Part shown: piece after piece, positions 25,201 to 44,602 of the stretch
Numbering within the stretch: position 1 is the first letter of the stretch
Layout: every line of letters begins with the position of its first letter
Source of the DNA: Gorsachius magnificus
Taxonomy: Eukaryota; Chordata; Aves; Pelecaniformes; Ardeidae
Direction: 5' to 3'
DNA: 64,000 bases
Assembly: GCA_034008185.1 (NCBI GenBank)
Contig: CM067106.1
Coordinates: forward strand, 744,001 to 808,000
Made by a program: the position numbers and the translations under genes
The notes under the pieces: model-generated
What the model was told of the DNA's origin: nothing
Database searches by the model: none
What the model saw: only the letters and a program-made list of their open reading frames with translations

Positions 25201-27683
25201 CCTGCCCAGGGACAGGCCCCTTGAGGTTCCCATCACCCCCCCTCTCCAGCTTGGCCAGGTCCCTCTGGATGCCATCCCGTCCTTCTGGCGTATCAACCGC
25301 ACCACCCAGCTTGGGGTCACCTGCAGCCTTGCTCAGGGTGCGCTCGACCTCGCTGTCTATGTCATTGATGATGACATTAAACAGCGCCGGTCCCAGTAGG
25401 GACCCCTGAGGGACACCACTCGTCACCGGTCTCCATCCGGACATCGAGCCGTTGACCACTGCCCTCTGGATGCGACCATCCAGCCAATCCCTTATCCACC
25501 CAACAGTCCACCCATCCAATCCACAGCTCTCCAATGTAGAGAGAAGGATGTTGGGGGGACGACGACCGTGTCCGAAGCCCAGAGAGATGACGTCCGTTGG
25601 TTTTCCCTTGTCCACTGTGGTTGTCACCCCATCATGGAAAGCCGCTGGGTTCGTCAGGCAGGGGATCGCAGGGAACCCCGGGTGCCTTGGTGGAGAGGGC
25701 GGCACTTCCCGCAGAATCCCAGAATCCCGGCATGGCAGGGGTTGGAAGGGACCTGGGGCGATCGCCCAGTCCGGCCCACCAGCGGCTGAAGGGATTTTGT
25801 TGACGCTGCCATGCCGTGCAAGGTTTTCGAGCAGCACTGAGCCTGTTTCCTTAATCCTTCGTTTAGGTTTATTCGCTTGGGCTCCAGCCCAGAGAGCGCC
25901 CTGCGAGGCTATCCCGGGAAAAATTAGGGAACGAGGGGGAAAGCGGTGGGCAGGAAGGCACGGTGCTTCCGCCAGAGGATGCTGCCGGGCCCAGGCATGT
26001 CCTTGGGATCCCACCACCAGGCTCAAGCTTCGATCCATGGCACCTGGGCTCCTTCCCAGTGAGGAATCCTGGTTTTCTCAGTGGGGTTGACTCAGGCACC
26101 CTTTCTCCGAGCCGGTTTGACTCCCTCTTGAGTCACTGCTGGTGCTGTCAACGGCACTTGAAGTGGTTTTGCATCGCTCTTGGGGGAAACCTCCGCTCCG
26201 ATATTTTACCTGTTGCTGCAATTCATTCCAGGGGAAGACGCGTGCGTAATTAAATACCCGCCCGAGCGAGCAGCCGCTCAAAATTGTCATTGAAAATTCA
26301 TTGTTTTCAATAAATAACGCGGCAAGGATGAGACAGGGCGGCTCTTGCGGAACATAATCTTGGGGTGGTTTGAGCCTGACTGGGTGCTGGTGCCCACCCA
26401 GAGCCGCTCCATCGCTCCCCTCTTTAACCGGGCAGAGGGGAGAAGATCCAGAGGCTCCTGGGTGGGGATGAGGACAGGGAGGGATCGTTCCCCAGTTACC
26501 GTCACAGGCAAAACAGGCCCAGCTTGATGGAATTAATTTAATTTATTGCCAATTGCTGAACTGTAAAACCCCTCCCTTCTTCCCAGGCTCAACTTCACCC
26601 CCAGTTTCTCTCCCTCCTCCCCCCCAGTGGCGCAGGGGGACGGGGATGGGGGTTGGGGTCCGTTCACCCACGCTGCCCCTGCCGCTTCTTCCTCCTCCTC
26701 CTCTTCCCCTGCTCCAGCCTGGGGTCCCCCCACAGCAGACAGTCCTCCGGGAGCTGCTCCAGCGTGGGTCCCTCCCTCCCAGGGGGTGCAGCCCCTCGGG
26801 AGCCAACGGCTCCAGTGTGGGTCCCCGTGGGGTCCCCAGCCTGGCCACCAAACCTGCCTTGGAGTGGGCTCCTCCCCCACGGGTCCCCAAAGTCTTGCCA
26901 GGACCCTGATCCGGCGCAGGCTTCCCACGGGGTCACAGCCTCCTTCCTTCGGGCCCCCCCTGCTCCGGTTTGGAGTCCTCCCCAGGCTGCAGGGGGGGAT
27001 CTGCTCCCCCGTGGGCCCCCCCATGGGTTGCAGGGGGGGATCTGTTCCCCCGTGGGTCCCCCATGGGCTGCAGGGGGGGATCTGCTCCCCCGTGGGCCCC
27101 CCCCGGTTGGGGGGCTGCAGGGGAATCTGCGCTCCGGCACCTGGAGCTCTTCCTCTTCCTCCCTGCCCTTGGTGCCTGCAGGGCTGCTCCTCTCCCATCC
27201 TCTCCCTTCTCTTCTCTCTCCGGCTACCGAGCCGCAGCCGGTTTTGTCCCTCCTTAAATACGTTATCCCAGAGGCGCTTCCGCTGGCACCGATGGGCTTG
27301 GCCTTGGCCAACGGCGGGCATGGGGAAAACTTCGGGCAGCTTCTCCCAGAAGCCACCCCCGTAGCCCCCTGGCTACCAAAACCTTCACCACGCAACCCCA
27401 ATACAAATCCACTCGGTTCATGAGCAAAAAGGTGGATTGGAAACCGGTTACCTGTTCGGAAGAGCTCGCGGAAGGTCCGAAATTCCCCGGCGATGTTCCT
27501 CAGGTGTTTGGTGACGCGGAGCACCTCACCGGTCGTGGGGCTGGCGCGGTCCCCAGGGGCTGGGCGCTGGATCGAAGCCCAGCAGCCGACATCGGGCTCG
27601 CAGCCGGGTGGGAAGCATCCGCCTGGCGATCCGCCGCCCATCCCAGCGCGACCGGCGCTGTCCTGGGCTCCCGGCCCGCTCAT
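1219..27683 (-). CDS. GMIP: GMIP, GEM-interacting Rho GTPase-activating protein (18 coding exons)
   Basis: GMIP stimulates GTP hydrolysis by RhoA-type GTPases and binds the GTPase GEM at the membrane/cytoskeleton (family knowledge). Exons 5' to 3': 27683-27452, 24223-24086, 12290-12197, 12112-12037, 10094-9974, 9692-9628, 8487-8377, 8127-8047, 7349-7161, 7039-6902, 6466-6276, 4938-4874, 4747-4649, 4562-4423, 3313-3125, 3041-2904, 2796-2600, 1558-1219. All have AG/GT borders; phases agree throughout, giving 867 aa (human about 970). An ARHGAP29/45-like N-terminal region covers about residues 55-185. The F-BAR region (about 185-445) has [13 protein letters not shown] and QLEKRRR. The C1 domain (about 553-600) has [18 protein letters not shown]. 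RhoGAP (about 620-800) has the arginine-finger GIYRISGS and [34 protein letters not shown] separates it from ARHGAP29/45. The start at 27683 is my choice; an acceptor at 27577 fed by a further upstream exon is possible. The C-terminal tail is shorter than in human. Confidence 0.9.
1977..2530 (-). mobile_element. CR1 LINE 3' fragment
   Basis: It starts with the reverse complement of the CR1 3' end (AATCATGGAATGTTTTGGG) and runs into the CR1 ORF2 end. It lies in a GMIP intron. Confidence 0.85.
3571..4148 (-). mobile_element. CR1 LINE 3' fragment (GGCAGGGCCCTCGG group)
   Basis: Begins with repeated CACAGAATCACAGAATC, then GGTTGGCAGGGCCCTCGGAG. It is near-identical to the copies at 14 kb, 38 kb, 45 kb and 56 kb. 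It lies in a GMIP intron and abuts the next CR1 copy. Confidence 0.85.
4149..4393 (-). mobile_element. CR1 LINE 3' fragment (GGCAAAGCCCTTTCAG group)
   Basis: Begins GGAATGGTTTGGGTTGGCAA. It is joined end to end with the preceding CR1 copy, so one probably inserted into the other. Confidence 0.8.
5423..5880 (-). mobile_element. CR1 LINE 3' fragment (GGCAAAGCCCTTTCAG group)
   Basis: Same group as the copy at 4149, but with many short losses in homopolymer runs (for example CCCGGGCAGCCCCT in place of CCCTGGGCAGCCCCT). Confidence 0.85.
8608..9310 (-). mobile_element. CR1 LINE 3' fragment
   Basis: Starts AATCGTAGAATCCAGGAATG and extends about 700 bases into the CR1 ORF2 end ([19 protein letters not shown] on the minus strand). 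It lies in a GMIP intron. Confidence 0.85.
11851..12001 (+). mobile_element. CR1 LINE 3' end, short
   Basis: Reads GGAAACATCCAAGGCCAGGTT and then CCATGATACTATGA, the CR1 3' end in plus orientation. It lies directly downstream of a GMIP exon. Confidence 0.8.
12617..13222 (-). mobile_element. CR1 LINE 3' fragment
   Basis: Starts CAGAATCCTGGGATTGTTTG, then GGCAAAGCCCTTTCAG. It contains collapsed C-rich runs. It is related to the plus-strand copy at 29.7-30.0 kb. Confidence 0.8.
14064..14485 (-). mobile_element. CR1 LINE 3' fragment (GGCAGGGCCCTCGG group)
   Basis: Near-identical to 3590-4010. It sits in the long GMIP intron. Confidence 0.8.
14749..15045 (-). mobile_element. CR1 LINE 3' end
   Basis: Starts CATAGAATCATGGAATCATG and carries the standard CR1 3' UTR and ORF2 end. 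Confidence 0.85.
15485..15807 (+). mobile_element. CR1 LINE 3' fragment (GGCAAAGCCCTTTCAG group)
   Basis: Plus orientation, ending CCCTGATTCCATGATTCCATGA. Confidence 0.85.
16086..16497. repeat. Minisatellite of short CTCCAAGGCGTAA-type units
   Basis: About 25 units of 14-17 bases alternating between GGACTCCAAGGCGTAAC, GACTCCAAGGCATAA and GAATCCAAGATGTAA types, in the long GMIP intron. The apparent repeat protein on the minus strand is a by-product. Confidence 0.9.
17540..18178 (+). mobile_element. CR1 LINE 3' part with reverse transcriptase remnant
   Basis: On the plus strand it reads [40 protein letters not shown] and [17 protein letters not shown], the end of a CR1 reverse transcriptase, then the CR1 3' end. 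The YADD/FADD catalytic motif is replaced by AAGD. It is not an active gene. Confidence 0.88.
18180..19477. other. Unique-looking GMIP intron sequence, no gene seen
   Basis: Apart from flanking CR1 copies, this stretch shows no exon with splice borders and no repeat unit that I can recognise. The same is true of 10100-11850, 13230-14060, 15810-16085, 16500-17540, 21125-23105 (CpG-rich near 22.4-22.9 kb) and 25770-26150. Confidence 0.5.
19478..19795 (-). mobile_element. CR1 LINE 3' end plus a second short 3' end
   Basis: Starts AATCATAGAATCATGGAATG. A second diverged CR1 3' segment (GAGCAGGGACACCGTTAACC) follows at about 19736. Confidence 0.75.
19990..20912 (+). mobile_element. Solo LTR of an avian endogenous retrovirus family (arm 1)
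   Basis: Starts TGTGTGGCGAGGGTTTGGTAG, contains an ATTTAAG promoter-like box (about 20121) and AATAAATTAAATTAATT near 20731, and ends by GCTCAAACCACC. This fits an LTR family common in birds (recognised from memory). There is no gag, pol or env beside it. A near copy lies inverted at 26.36-27.40 kb. Confidence 0.65.
20913..21123 (+). repeat. Inverted duplication flank, arm 1
   Basis: About 210 bases beyond the LTR (AGATTATGTTCCGCAAGAGC to CCACTTCAAGTGCC) that recur as the reverse complement at 26153-26362 with few differences. The shared segment therefore exceeds the LTR on this side. Confidence 0.8.
23108..23198 (+). mobile_element. CR1 LINE extreme 3' end
   Basis: About 90 bases ending CCATGATTCTATGATTCTATG in plus orientation. 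Confidence 0.75.
24431..24515 (-). mobile_element. CR1-like 3' end, older subfamily
   Basis: Reads AATCATTGAATCATGGAG and then TTGGAAAAGACCTTTAAGAT, the diagnostic 3' end of an older CR1 subfamily. Confidence 0.6.
24876..25765 (-). mobile_element. CR1 LINE with reverse transcriptase remnant
   Basis: On the minus strand it reads CR1 RT pieces ([49 protein letters not shown]) and then the ORF2 end and 3' end. The block with [10 protein letters not shown] is deleted and FADD is AAGD. It is near-identical to 49278-50200. Confidence 0.88.
26153..26362 (-). repeat. Inverted duplication flank, arm 2
   Basis: Reverse complement of 20913-21123; similarity stops sharply at GGCACTTGAAGTGG. Confidence 0.8.
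26363..27401 (-). mobile_element. Solo LTR of an avian endogenous retrovirus family (arm 2)
   Basis: Reverse complement of arm 1. It is longer because of extra internal units built on GCTGCAGGGGGGATCTGCTC. No coding retroviral genes are adjacent. It ends about 50 bases before a GMIP exon. Confidence 0.65.
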
Positions 27684-28547
27684 GGCAAGGTGCAGCGCCT
27701 TCCCGAATCCAGTGGGGTGGGTCTTTGATTCCCCGGCTACGTTTTCGGGTGCGTGGCTCCAAGGTCCCGTGGGGTGCGCGTGCGGCTCCCCCTCATTGAA
27801 AGGAGAAGAAGCAGCATTTTGGAAAAGCAACTGGAGACGCAGGGCAGGACGCTGGGAGAAAGGCAGAAGGTCCGGGATGAATTCTCACGCTCTCAGCGTT
27901 GATTTTCCAACTCAGCAGAGCCGCAATCCCCGTTTCCCGAGGAATGACGGAGGCCTGTTTTCATCATCAAGCTTCTTGGCGCCCCTTCCAGCAAATGGAA
28001 ACCCCAGTTTATTCTCAGCAAGGCTTGGATATCAAAACCAAGCTCCGAATATCCATATCCAACCGCGCTGCACTCTCATGCCGGCCTCTCATATTTACCA
28101 CGACATCCGCAAGTAAAAGCGCCGGGTTAGGTGAGCTGCGGAGAACGTTCCCCATCGCTCCCGTTCTCCTCCCGCAGATAAAACAAGGACGAGGAAAAAG
28201 CCATCGCCTCGCACTGGGAAGTTCTCGATTTACTCCAAAGCACGGCGGCGTCTCGGTGTTTGCTGGCGAAACCAGAAAATCGAGCTGCTGCCGGCGTCCC
28301 GGTGCAGTCGGGCTCCCGGTTCTCTGTGCTGCCCCGTGCCGCGGGGAGCGACGCCGGGTGCAGCCTGCGTGGGATGAGTCTGCAACCTCAGGCAGGTGTC
28401 AGGGCTGCTGGATTTTCCACATTCCTTTTGGGAGTTGGGAAATGCCTGGATTCCCAGCCTCCTGCCCAGCCTTCATTAACTCTGCGCTGCCTGAGACTTG
28501 GGAAGCGCCTTTGCGATTCCACGCGCGTCCGTACGTTCGATTGCGGC
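27684..28547. other. Upstream of the proposed GMIP start, no further gene seen
   Basis: Moderately CpG-rich sequence with an open minus frame continuing to 27830. It may hold the GMIP 5' UTR, promoter or a further 5' exon. No other supported exon was found up to the CR1 copy. Confidence 0.4.
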
Positions 28548-28855
28548 GGACGGGAGAGGCTCTGGCAGTGGACACAGCGGAGGGACGGGATGGCATCCAG
28601 AGGGACCTGGCCAGGCTGGAGAGGGGGGGCCATGGGAACCTCATGAGGGTCAACAAGGCCAAGGGCAAGGTCCTGTCCCTGGGTCGGGGCAGCCCCTGGG
28701 ATCCGTACGGGCTGGGGGGTGAGGGGGTGGAGAGCAGCCCTGCCCAGAGGGACCTGGGGCTGCTGGGGGACGAAAAGCTGCCCATGAGCCGGCCATGGGC
28801 GCTGGCAGCCCCCAAGGCCCAACCATCCCCGGGGCTGCATCCCCAAACTAATTAT
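28548..28855 (+). mobile_element. CR1 LINE internal fragment
   Basis: Encodes [20 protein letters not shown] and [20 protein letters not shown] on the plus strand; both ends are truncated. It lies between the GMIP 5' end and NXNL1. Confidence 0.75.
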
Positions 28856-29214
28856 TTGCCTCTTCTTGCTGTGGGGATGACCTTAGGGCAGCAGCACCTT
28901 GGCTTGTCGCTATGGCTCAGTGTCCCTTCCCCGGCTGCGCAATAGCCAAGAGTTGGGTTTGGACAGAGGAAAATATGGTGGGGTGAAAAAAAAAGAAAAA
29001 AAAAAAAGATAAAAATAAATGGGTTGGGCTGGTACAAGTCAACATTTTAATCCCAAATTCTCATAAATGTAGGTGGAGGTGTCCCTCGACTGACACCCAA
29101 GTTCCATGGGGACAAGACGCAGCACCCAACTGGCGGGGAAATCATTGACCTTGGCCTCCCTCCCACAGCTCCAGGTTCCCAATTTCTTATTTCTTCTTTA
29201 AACACCAGCAAAAC

Positions 29215-30015
29215 GACTGCTGGATGTGGCCTGGGTAAACACTGGGCAAAAAACTGTCTCGATGGCCAAGCCCAGAGAGTGGTGGTCAACAGAGGTCAAT
29301 CCAGTTGGGGGCCGGGCACAAGCGGTGGCCCCCAGGGCTCAGTTCTGGACCCAGTTCTGTTGAATGTCTTTATCCCTGATCTGGATGGGGGCATCGAGGG
29401 TGCCCCTCAGCCATTTTGGAGATGACACCAAGCTGGGTGGGAGGTTGGTCTGCTGGAGGGGAGGGGGGCTCTGCTGAGGGACCCGGCCAGGGTGGATCCA
29501 TGGGACCTGGCCGGGCTGGCCGGGACCTGGCCAGGCTGGATCCATGGGACCTGGCCAGGCTGGATCCAGGGGACCTGGCCAGGCTGGGGTGGATCCCTGG
29601 GCCCAGCCCAACTGGGTGAGGTTGACCAAGGCCAAGGGCCGGGTCCTGCCCTGGGGTCACCACAACCCCAGGAAGGCTCCAGGCGTGGGGACGAGGGGCT
29701 GGAAAGCTGCCCGGCGGGAAAGGAGCTGGGGGGGTTGGTCGCCAGGCGGCTGAAGAGGAGCCAGCAGGGTGCCCAGGTGGCCAAGGGGGCCAGCGGCATC
29801 CTGGCTTGTATCAGGAGTGGTGTGGCCAGCAGGAGCAGGGCAGGGACCGTGCCCCTGTGCTGGGCACTGGGGGGGCCGCCCCTCGACTGCTGGGGTCAGG
29901 GTTGGGCCCCCCCCTCCCCGAAGGCCCTGGGGGGGCTGGAGCGTGTCCAGAGAAGGGCAGCGGAGCTGGGGAGGGGTCTGGAGCCCCAGGCTGCTGGGGA
30001 GCGGCTGGGGGGGCT
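29215..30015 (+). mobile_element. CR1 LINE ORF2 end, with short tandem units
   Basis: A diverged CR1 RT end (GGCACAAGCGGTGGCCCCCA and FGDDTKLGG in translation), followed by a short run of GGACCTGGCCAGGCTGGATC units and by the ORF2 end. It occupies most of the space downstream of NXNL1. Confidence 0.75.
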
Positions 30016-30373
30016 GGGGGGGTTCTGTCCCTGTTGTCGTTGGCCGCGGTTTCTCCGTACGCCCATCGCAGCACTCCCGCGATGCTGTGGGCAGGGTTTT
30101 TTTAACCCCAATTCCCATTTTTTCAAACTGTTTTGCGGGTTGTTCGCTGGATGCCAGTCTCTCCCAGTTACTTTTCCCCCCTCACTTTTTTTGGTAAAGA
30201 AACGAGAAAGACGTAACCGCGAGATTTCTGCTGCGCCGGAGAGGGGGAAAGGAAACGCGATGCCGTCGGGGGCGCAACGTCCTTGTGCTGCTGACCGATT
30301 TTCCGCGTACGAAAGGCTGGGGGTAGAGCGCCTTTGCCTTCAAACAATTAATTTTTTAGAAAAGGAACGTGAT

Positions 30374-30379
30374 TTTAAT
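30374..30379 (-). terminator. Candidate NXNL1 polyadenylation signal
   Basis: ATTAAA on the minus strand about 100 bases beyond the NXNL1 stop codon. Confidence 0.4.
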
Positions 30380-30474
30380 GGAATTCCACAACGCAGGAGA
30401 CGTTGGGGAAGGGCAGCGACCCGAGGAACGGCCCCGGCCAAGTCAGCCCGCGCAGCCGCAACCTCTTTGAGCCC

Positions 30475-32442
30475 CTAAGAAGATTCCTCGCCTTCCTCTC
30501 TCCGTTTTTTTCCCTTGTTCTTCGCCTCCAGCGTCTTGTCCACCTTGTACTTGAGGCGGCGGATGGGGTCGGTGATGCTTCTCCTGGCCCAATCATCGAA
30601 ATCCTCCGCCAGGAGAAAATTTCTGTCCACCAGCTCGGCAGCCTCCTGCCAGTTTCGGAAGCAAGCGGGGCCCAGGCGCCGGATCTCTTCCACGGCGTTT
30701 CCAACGATGACGTCGCCGTTGGGCTTCAGCACCACCACCGCCGGCACCTCGGCCACGGCAAAGCGCAGCTCCAGCTCCCTGCCAGGCAGAGGGGGGGTGG
30801 GGGGGAGAAACCTCACATGGGGAGGGTGGAGCGGTCCTTGCCTGCTCCTCATCCTCACCCGCTCCTCATCCTCACCGCTCCTCATCCTCACTGCTCCTCA
30901 TCTTCACTGCTCCTCATCCTCACCCGCTCCTCATCTTCACTGCTCCTCATCTTCACTGCTCCTCATCCTCACCCGCTCCTCGTCCTCGCCCCCTCCTCGT
31001 CCTCGCCCCCTCCTCGTCCTCGCCCCCTCCTCGTCCTCACTGCTCCTCATCCTCACCCGCTCCTTGTCCTCGCCCCCTCCTCATCCTCACCCCCTCCTCA
31101 TCCTCACCCCCTCCTCATCCTCACCCCCTCCTCATCCTCACCCGCTCCTCGTCCTCGCCCCCTCCTCATCCTCACCGCTCCTCGCCTCCCCTCCTCCTCA
31201 CCCCTCCCCACCCGTTCCTCAGCCTCAACGCTCCTCGTCCTCTCCTGCTCCTCATCCTCGCCCCCTCCGCATCCTCACCCGCTCCTCCCTCTATCCTCTC
31301 CTCATCCTCACCCGCTCCTCATCCTCACCCCTCCTCATCCTCACTGCTCCTCATCCTCTCCTCACTCCTCATCACCCCTCCACATCCTCACTGCTCCTCA
31401 TCCTCACTGCACTCCTCATCCTCACCCCCTCCTCATCCTCACTATCCAGTGGGATCCCCGCGGCTGTCCTGGCGCAGAGGTACCCAGAGCCCGTTTGCTG
31501 CTCGTAACCCGCTCGTTTGTCCATCACTGGTAATTAAAGAGCCCCACGTGGGGCCGGTGAAAGGGGACGAGGATTTGGGCGTCAGCTCCCTGGGGTGCAG
31601 GAGGTGGGGGATGGCTGCTGGGCCGCGTTTTACGCCCAGCGGCGGTTAAACAGCAGCCGGACGCTGGGAATTCGACCGTGCTCCAGCTCAAAAGGAGTTG
31701 GGAAATCATTCCCGGTATTAATTGCAACTCATTCTGTCGCTAATGAGCTCACAGCAAATACGTGAGCGCTTCCAATCCCCCCGGCCGCATCCGGCTTTGG
31801 CGCTGCGTGTTCTGCCCGGAGGGCCGGCTGACGCGTCCGTGGGAGCTATAAATAGCGCCTTGTAAAATCGGAATACAAAGATATCAGCAAAAAGCGACGT
31901 GGGGGAAGAGGAAATATTTTTGCTTTATAAATAGGCGCAGCCAAACAGCTTTAATTTGTATTTTTTGGGTTTTTTTTTTTTTTCCATTAAGACACCACCC
32001 GACTGCTCCAGGGGGGCTGAATATGAGGGAAAACATCTGGAAAAAGACTAAATATTTGTAAAAGCAGCGAGGGCCGGGCGGAAGAAGCCGTTTGCCTGGC
32101 TCTTTCGCCCCGCAGGTACCTTTTGAAGGCGTCCCCGAAAGGTATGGCCAACCAGCGCTTGGGCATGGTCCTCAGGAAAGCGCTCTGCTGCTCCTCCGTC
32201 TCGTCCCGGGATACGTACACCAGCACCAGCTGGGAAGCTCGTTCCACGTAAAACTCATCGGTCAACCGCAGGAAAAATTCCTTGAGGAGCGGAGAGAACT
32301 GCCGGCACCGCGGGCACTGCCCGGACCCAAAATAAAGCAGCAGCACCTTGTTCTCCAGCGCCAAGCTCAGCTCCCGCTCCGTCTCCACCTCGTCCCGTTC
32401 CCGGTTGGCCATCAAGGCCTTCCCGGTGAAGAGGGCGGCCAT
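30475..32442 (-). CDS. NXNL1: NXNL1, rod-derived cone viability factor (thioredoxin-like)
   Basis: NXNL1 encodes a retinal thioredoxin-like protein. Its short secreted form supports cone survival and the full form is a putative redox enzyme (family knowledge). Two coding exons, 32442-32120 and 30778-30475, join in phase 2 to give 208 aa (human 212). Exon 1 carries the thioredoxin-fold start with CPRC in GSGQCPRCRQF, LTDEFYVERASQLVLVYVS, and TEEQQ followed by MPKRWLAIPF. Exon 2 carries VPAVVVLKPNGDV, EEIRRLGPACFRNWQEAAEL and a lysine-rich tail. The donor is AAAAG/GTACCT and the acceptor is TGGCAG. The intron holds a long CTCATCCTCAC minisatellite. The gene is head to head with SLC27A1, start codons 1.3 kb apart, the same pairing as in human. 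Confidence 0.94.
30838..31442. repeat. CTCATCCTCAC(CCGCTC) minisatellite in the NXNL1 intron
   Basis: About 600 bases of imperfect units such as TGCTCCTCATCCTCACCCGC, with GTCCTCGCCCCCTC variants. It lies just upstream of the NXNL1 exon 2 acceptor. Confidence 0.92.
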
Positions 32443-32656
32443 GGGTGGATGAAGCCGAGCGCTCCGGGATGCACCCCCGGTGAGGTGCTGCGGCGGTGGG
32501 AAGGGGTGCGGAGCCCCCCCCCCCGGGTGCTCCCCGACCCCGCCACCGGCTCTTAATGCTGACGGATTCCCCGGAGCCTCCGGTAATCGGCTTCAACGGG
32601 GAGGTCAGCGCCTGGGGGCGGTGCCGGTAATGGGGCTGCCGGGACCGGGGGCTCCC

Positions 32657-32677
32657 GGGGGGGGGGGGGGGGGGGGG
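32657..32677. repeat. Poly-G run
   Basis: About 21 consecutive G between NXNL1 and SLC27A1; its length is unreliable in any assembly. Confidence 0.9.
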
Positions 32678-32699
32678 AGTGTGGGAACGTGGGCAGCGC

Positions 32700-33190
32700 C
32701 GGGGCCATGGGGGTCCCGGGTGTGCAGGACCTGGGCAGCGTCGGGCCCGGGGCCGTGGGGTCCGGCGGGGGTCCCGGGGCCCCGGGGGGGGAACCCCGGT
32801 GTGTCGGTCCCGGGCCGTGGGGCCCCGGGGAGTGTCCCGGGTGTAGGAACCCCGGTGTGTCGGTCCTGGGGCCGTGGGGGGGCCCGGGGCCGTGGGGGGG
32901 CCCGGGTGTGCAGGACTTGGGCAGTGCTGGGCCCGGGGCCGTGGGGTTCCTGGGGCCGTGGGGTTCCCGGGGTGCAGGGAGTGTCCCGGGCCGTGGGCTG
33001 GGCGCCGGCCCCGGGCGGGCTGTAGGAACACCGGTGTGTCGATCCCGGGGCCGTGGGGGGTCCCCGGGGCCGTGGGGGGCCCGGGGGGGAAGTGTCCCGG
33101 GCTGTAGGAACACCGGTGTGTCGATCTCGGGGCCGTGGGGGGTCCCGGGGCCGTGGGGGGTCCCGGGTGGGCAGCGCCGATCCCGGGCAG
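32700..33190. repeat. GGGGCCGTGGGG / ACACCGGTGTGTCG minisatellite
   Basis: Repeated units of GTAGGAACACCGGTGTGTCG plus GGGGCCGTGGGGGGTCCCGG fill the space between the NXNL1 and SLC27A1 promoters. The units include the palindrome ACACCGGTGT and many G-runs. Confidence 0.9.
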
Positions 33191-33385
33191 AGCCGATCCG
33201 GTGTGGGACCGTGAGGCCACGCGTGTGCGTGTTCCCGGGCCGTGGGAACCCGGGCAGCGCCGGTCCCGAGCGTGCGGGGCCCGGGCCGCGGAACCCCACG
33301 TGGTGCCGGTGCGGACACGAGGGACCGTTCCCTAAGGCGCCCGTTAAACCCCGGTTCCACCGGCACCGGCTCCGGGGGGCGGGAG

Positions 33386-33433
33386 GGAGCCGAGCCGAGC
33401 CGAGCCGAGCCGAGCCGAGCCGAGCCGAGCCGA
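33386..33433. repeat. GAGCC pentamer array
   Basis: About nine GAGCC copies in the SLC27A1 promoter. Confidence 0.93.
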
Positions 33434-33757
33434 ACCCCGCCCCGCCCCGCCCCTCCGCGGCGACGTAATGACGCCTCGCGGGCGTTCCCCACGCCTCTCC
33501 GCCTCGCCCAATCCCAGGCCGGCAGCCGCGCGCTCAGCCAATAGGATTTGGCGTTTCGCGTTGTCCCGCCCCCCCACCTCCGTGAGGGGGCGGTCGCGTC
33601 TGGGGCGGGGCTGAGCCTGAGGCGGCGGCTGAGGCGGGAGCGGGCGCGGGGGCAGCGGTGCCGCTGAGGTAACGGGGCCGGGCCGGGGGGGTCCGGGGGG
33701 GAGCCCCGGCCCCCCGCAGCCCGCCCCCCCCCCCCCCCCGCCCCTTCCCTCCTCAGC
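33386..33757 (+). promoter_or_regulatory. CpG-rich SLC27A1 promoter with CCAAT and GC boxes
   Basis: This CpG-rich block just upstream of the SLC27A1 ATG holds a GAGCC pentamer array (33386-33433), GC boxes (CCCGCCCCGCCCCT near 33440) and two CCAAT boxes at 33508-33512 and 33538-33542. That is the usual make-up of a TATA-less vertebrate promoter. The start site cannot be fixed from sequence alone. Confidence 0.55.

Positions 33758-44602
<10,845 letters not shown>

Noticed and set aside
26664..27830. A 388-residue open frame on the minus strand
   Set aside because: Its first part contains a real GMIP exon (27452-27683), but after the donor it merely reads on into the LTR; it is not one protein.
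30403..31533. Long Ser/Pro/His-rich frames on the plus strand
   Set aside because: Translation of the CTCATCCTCAC minisatellite inside the NXNL1 intron.
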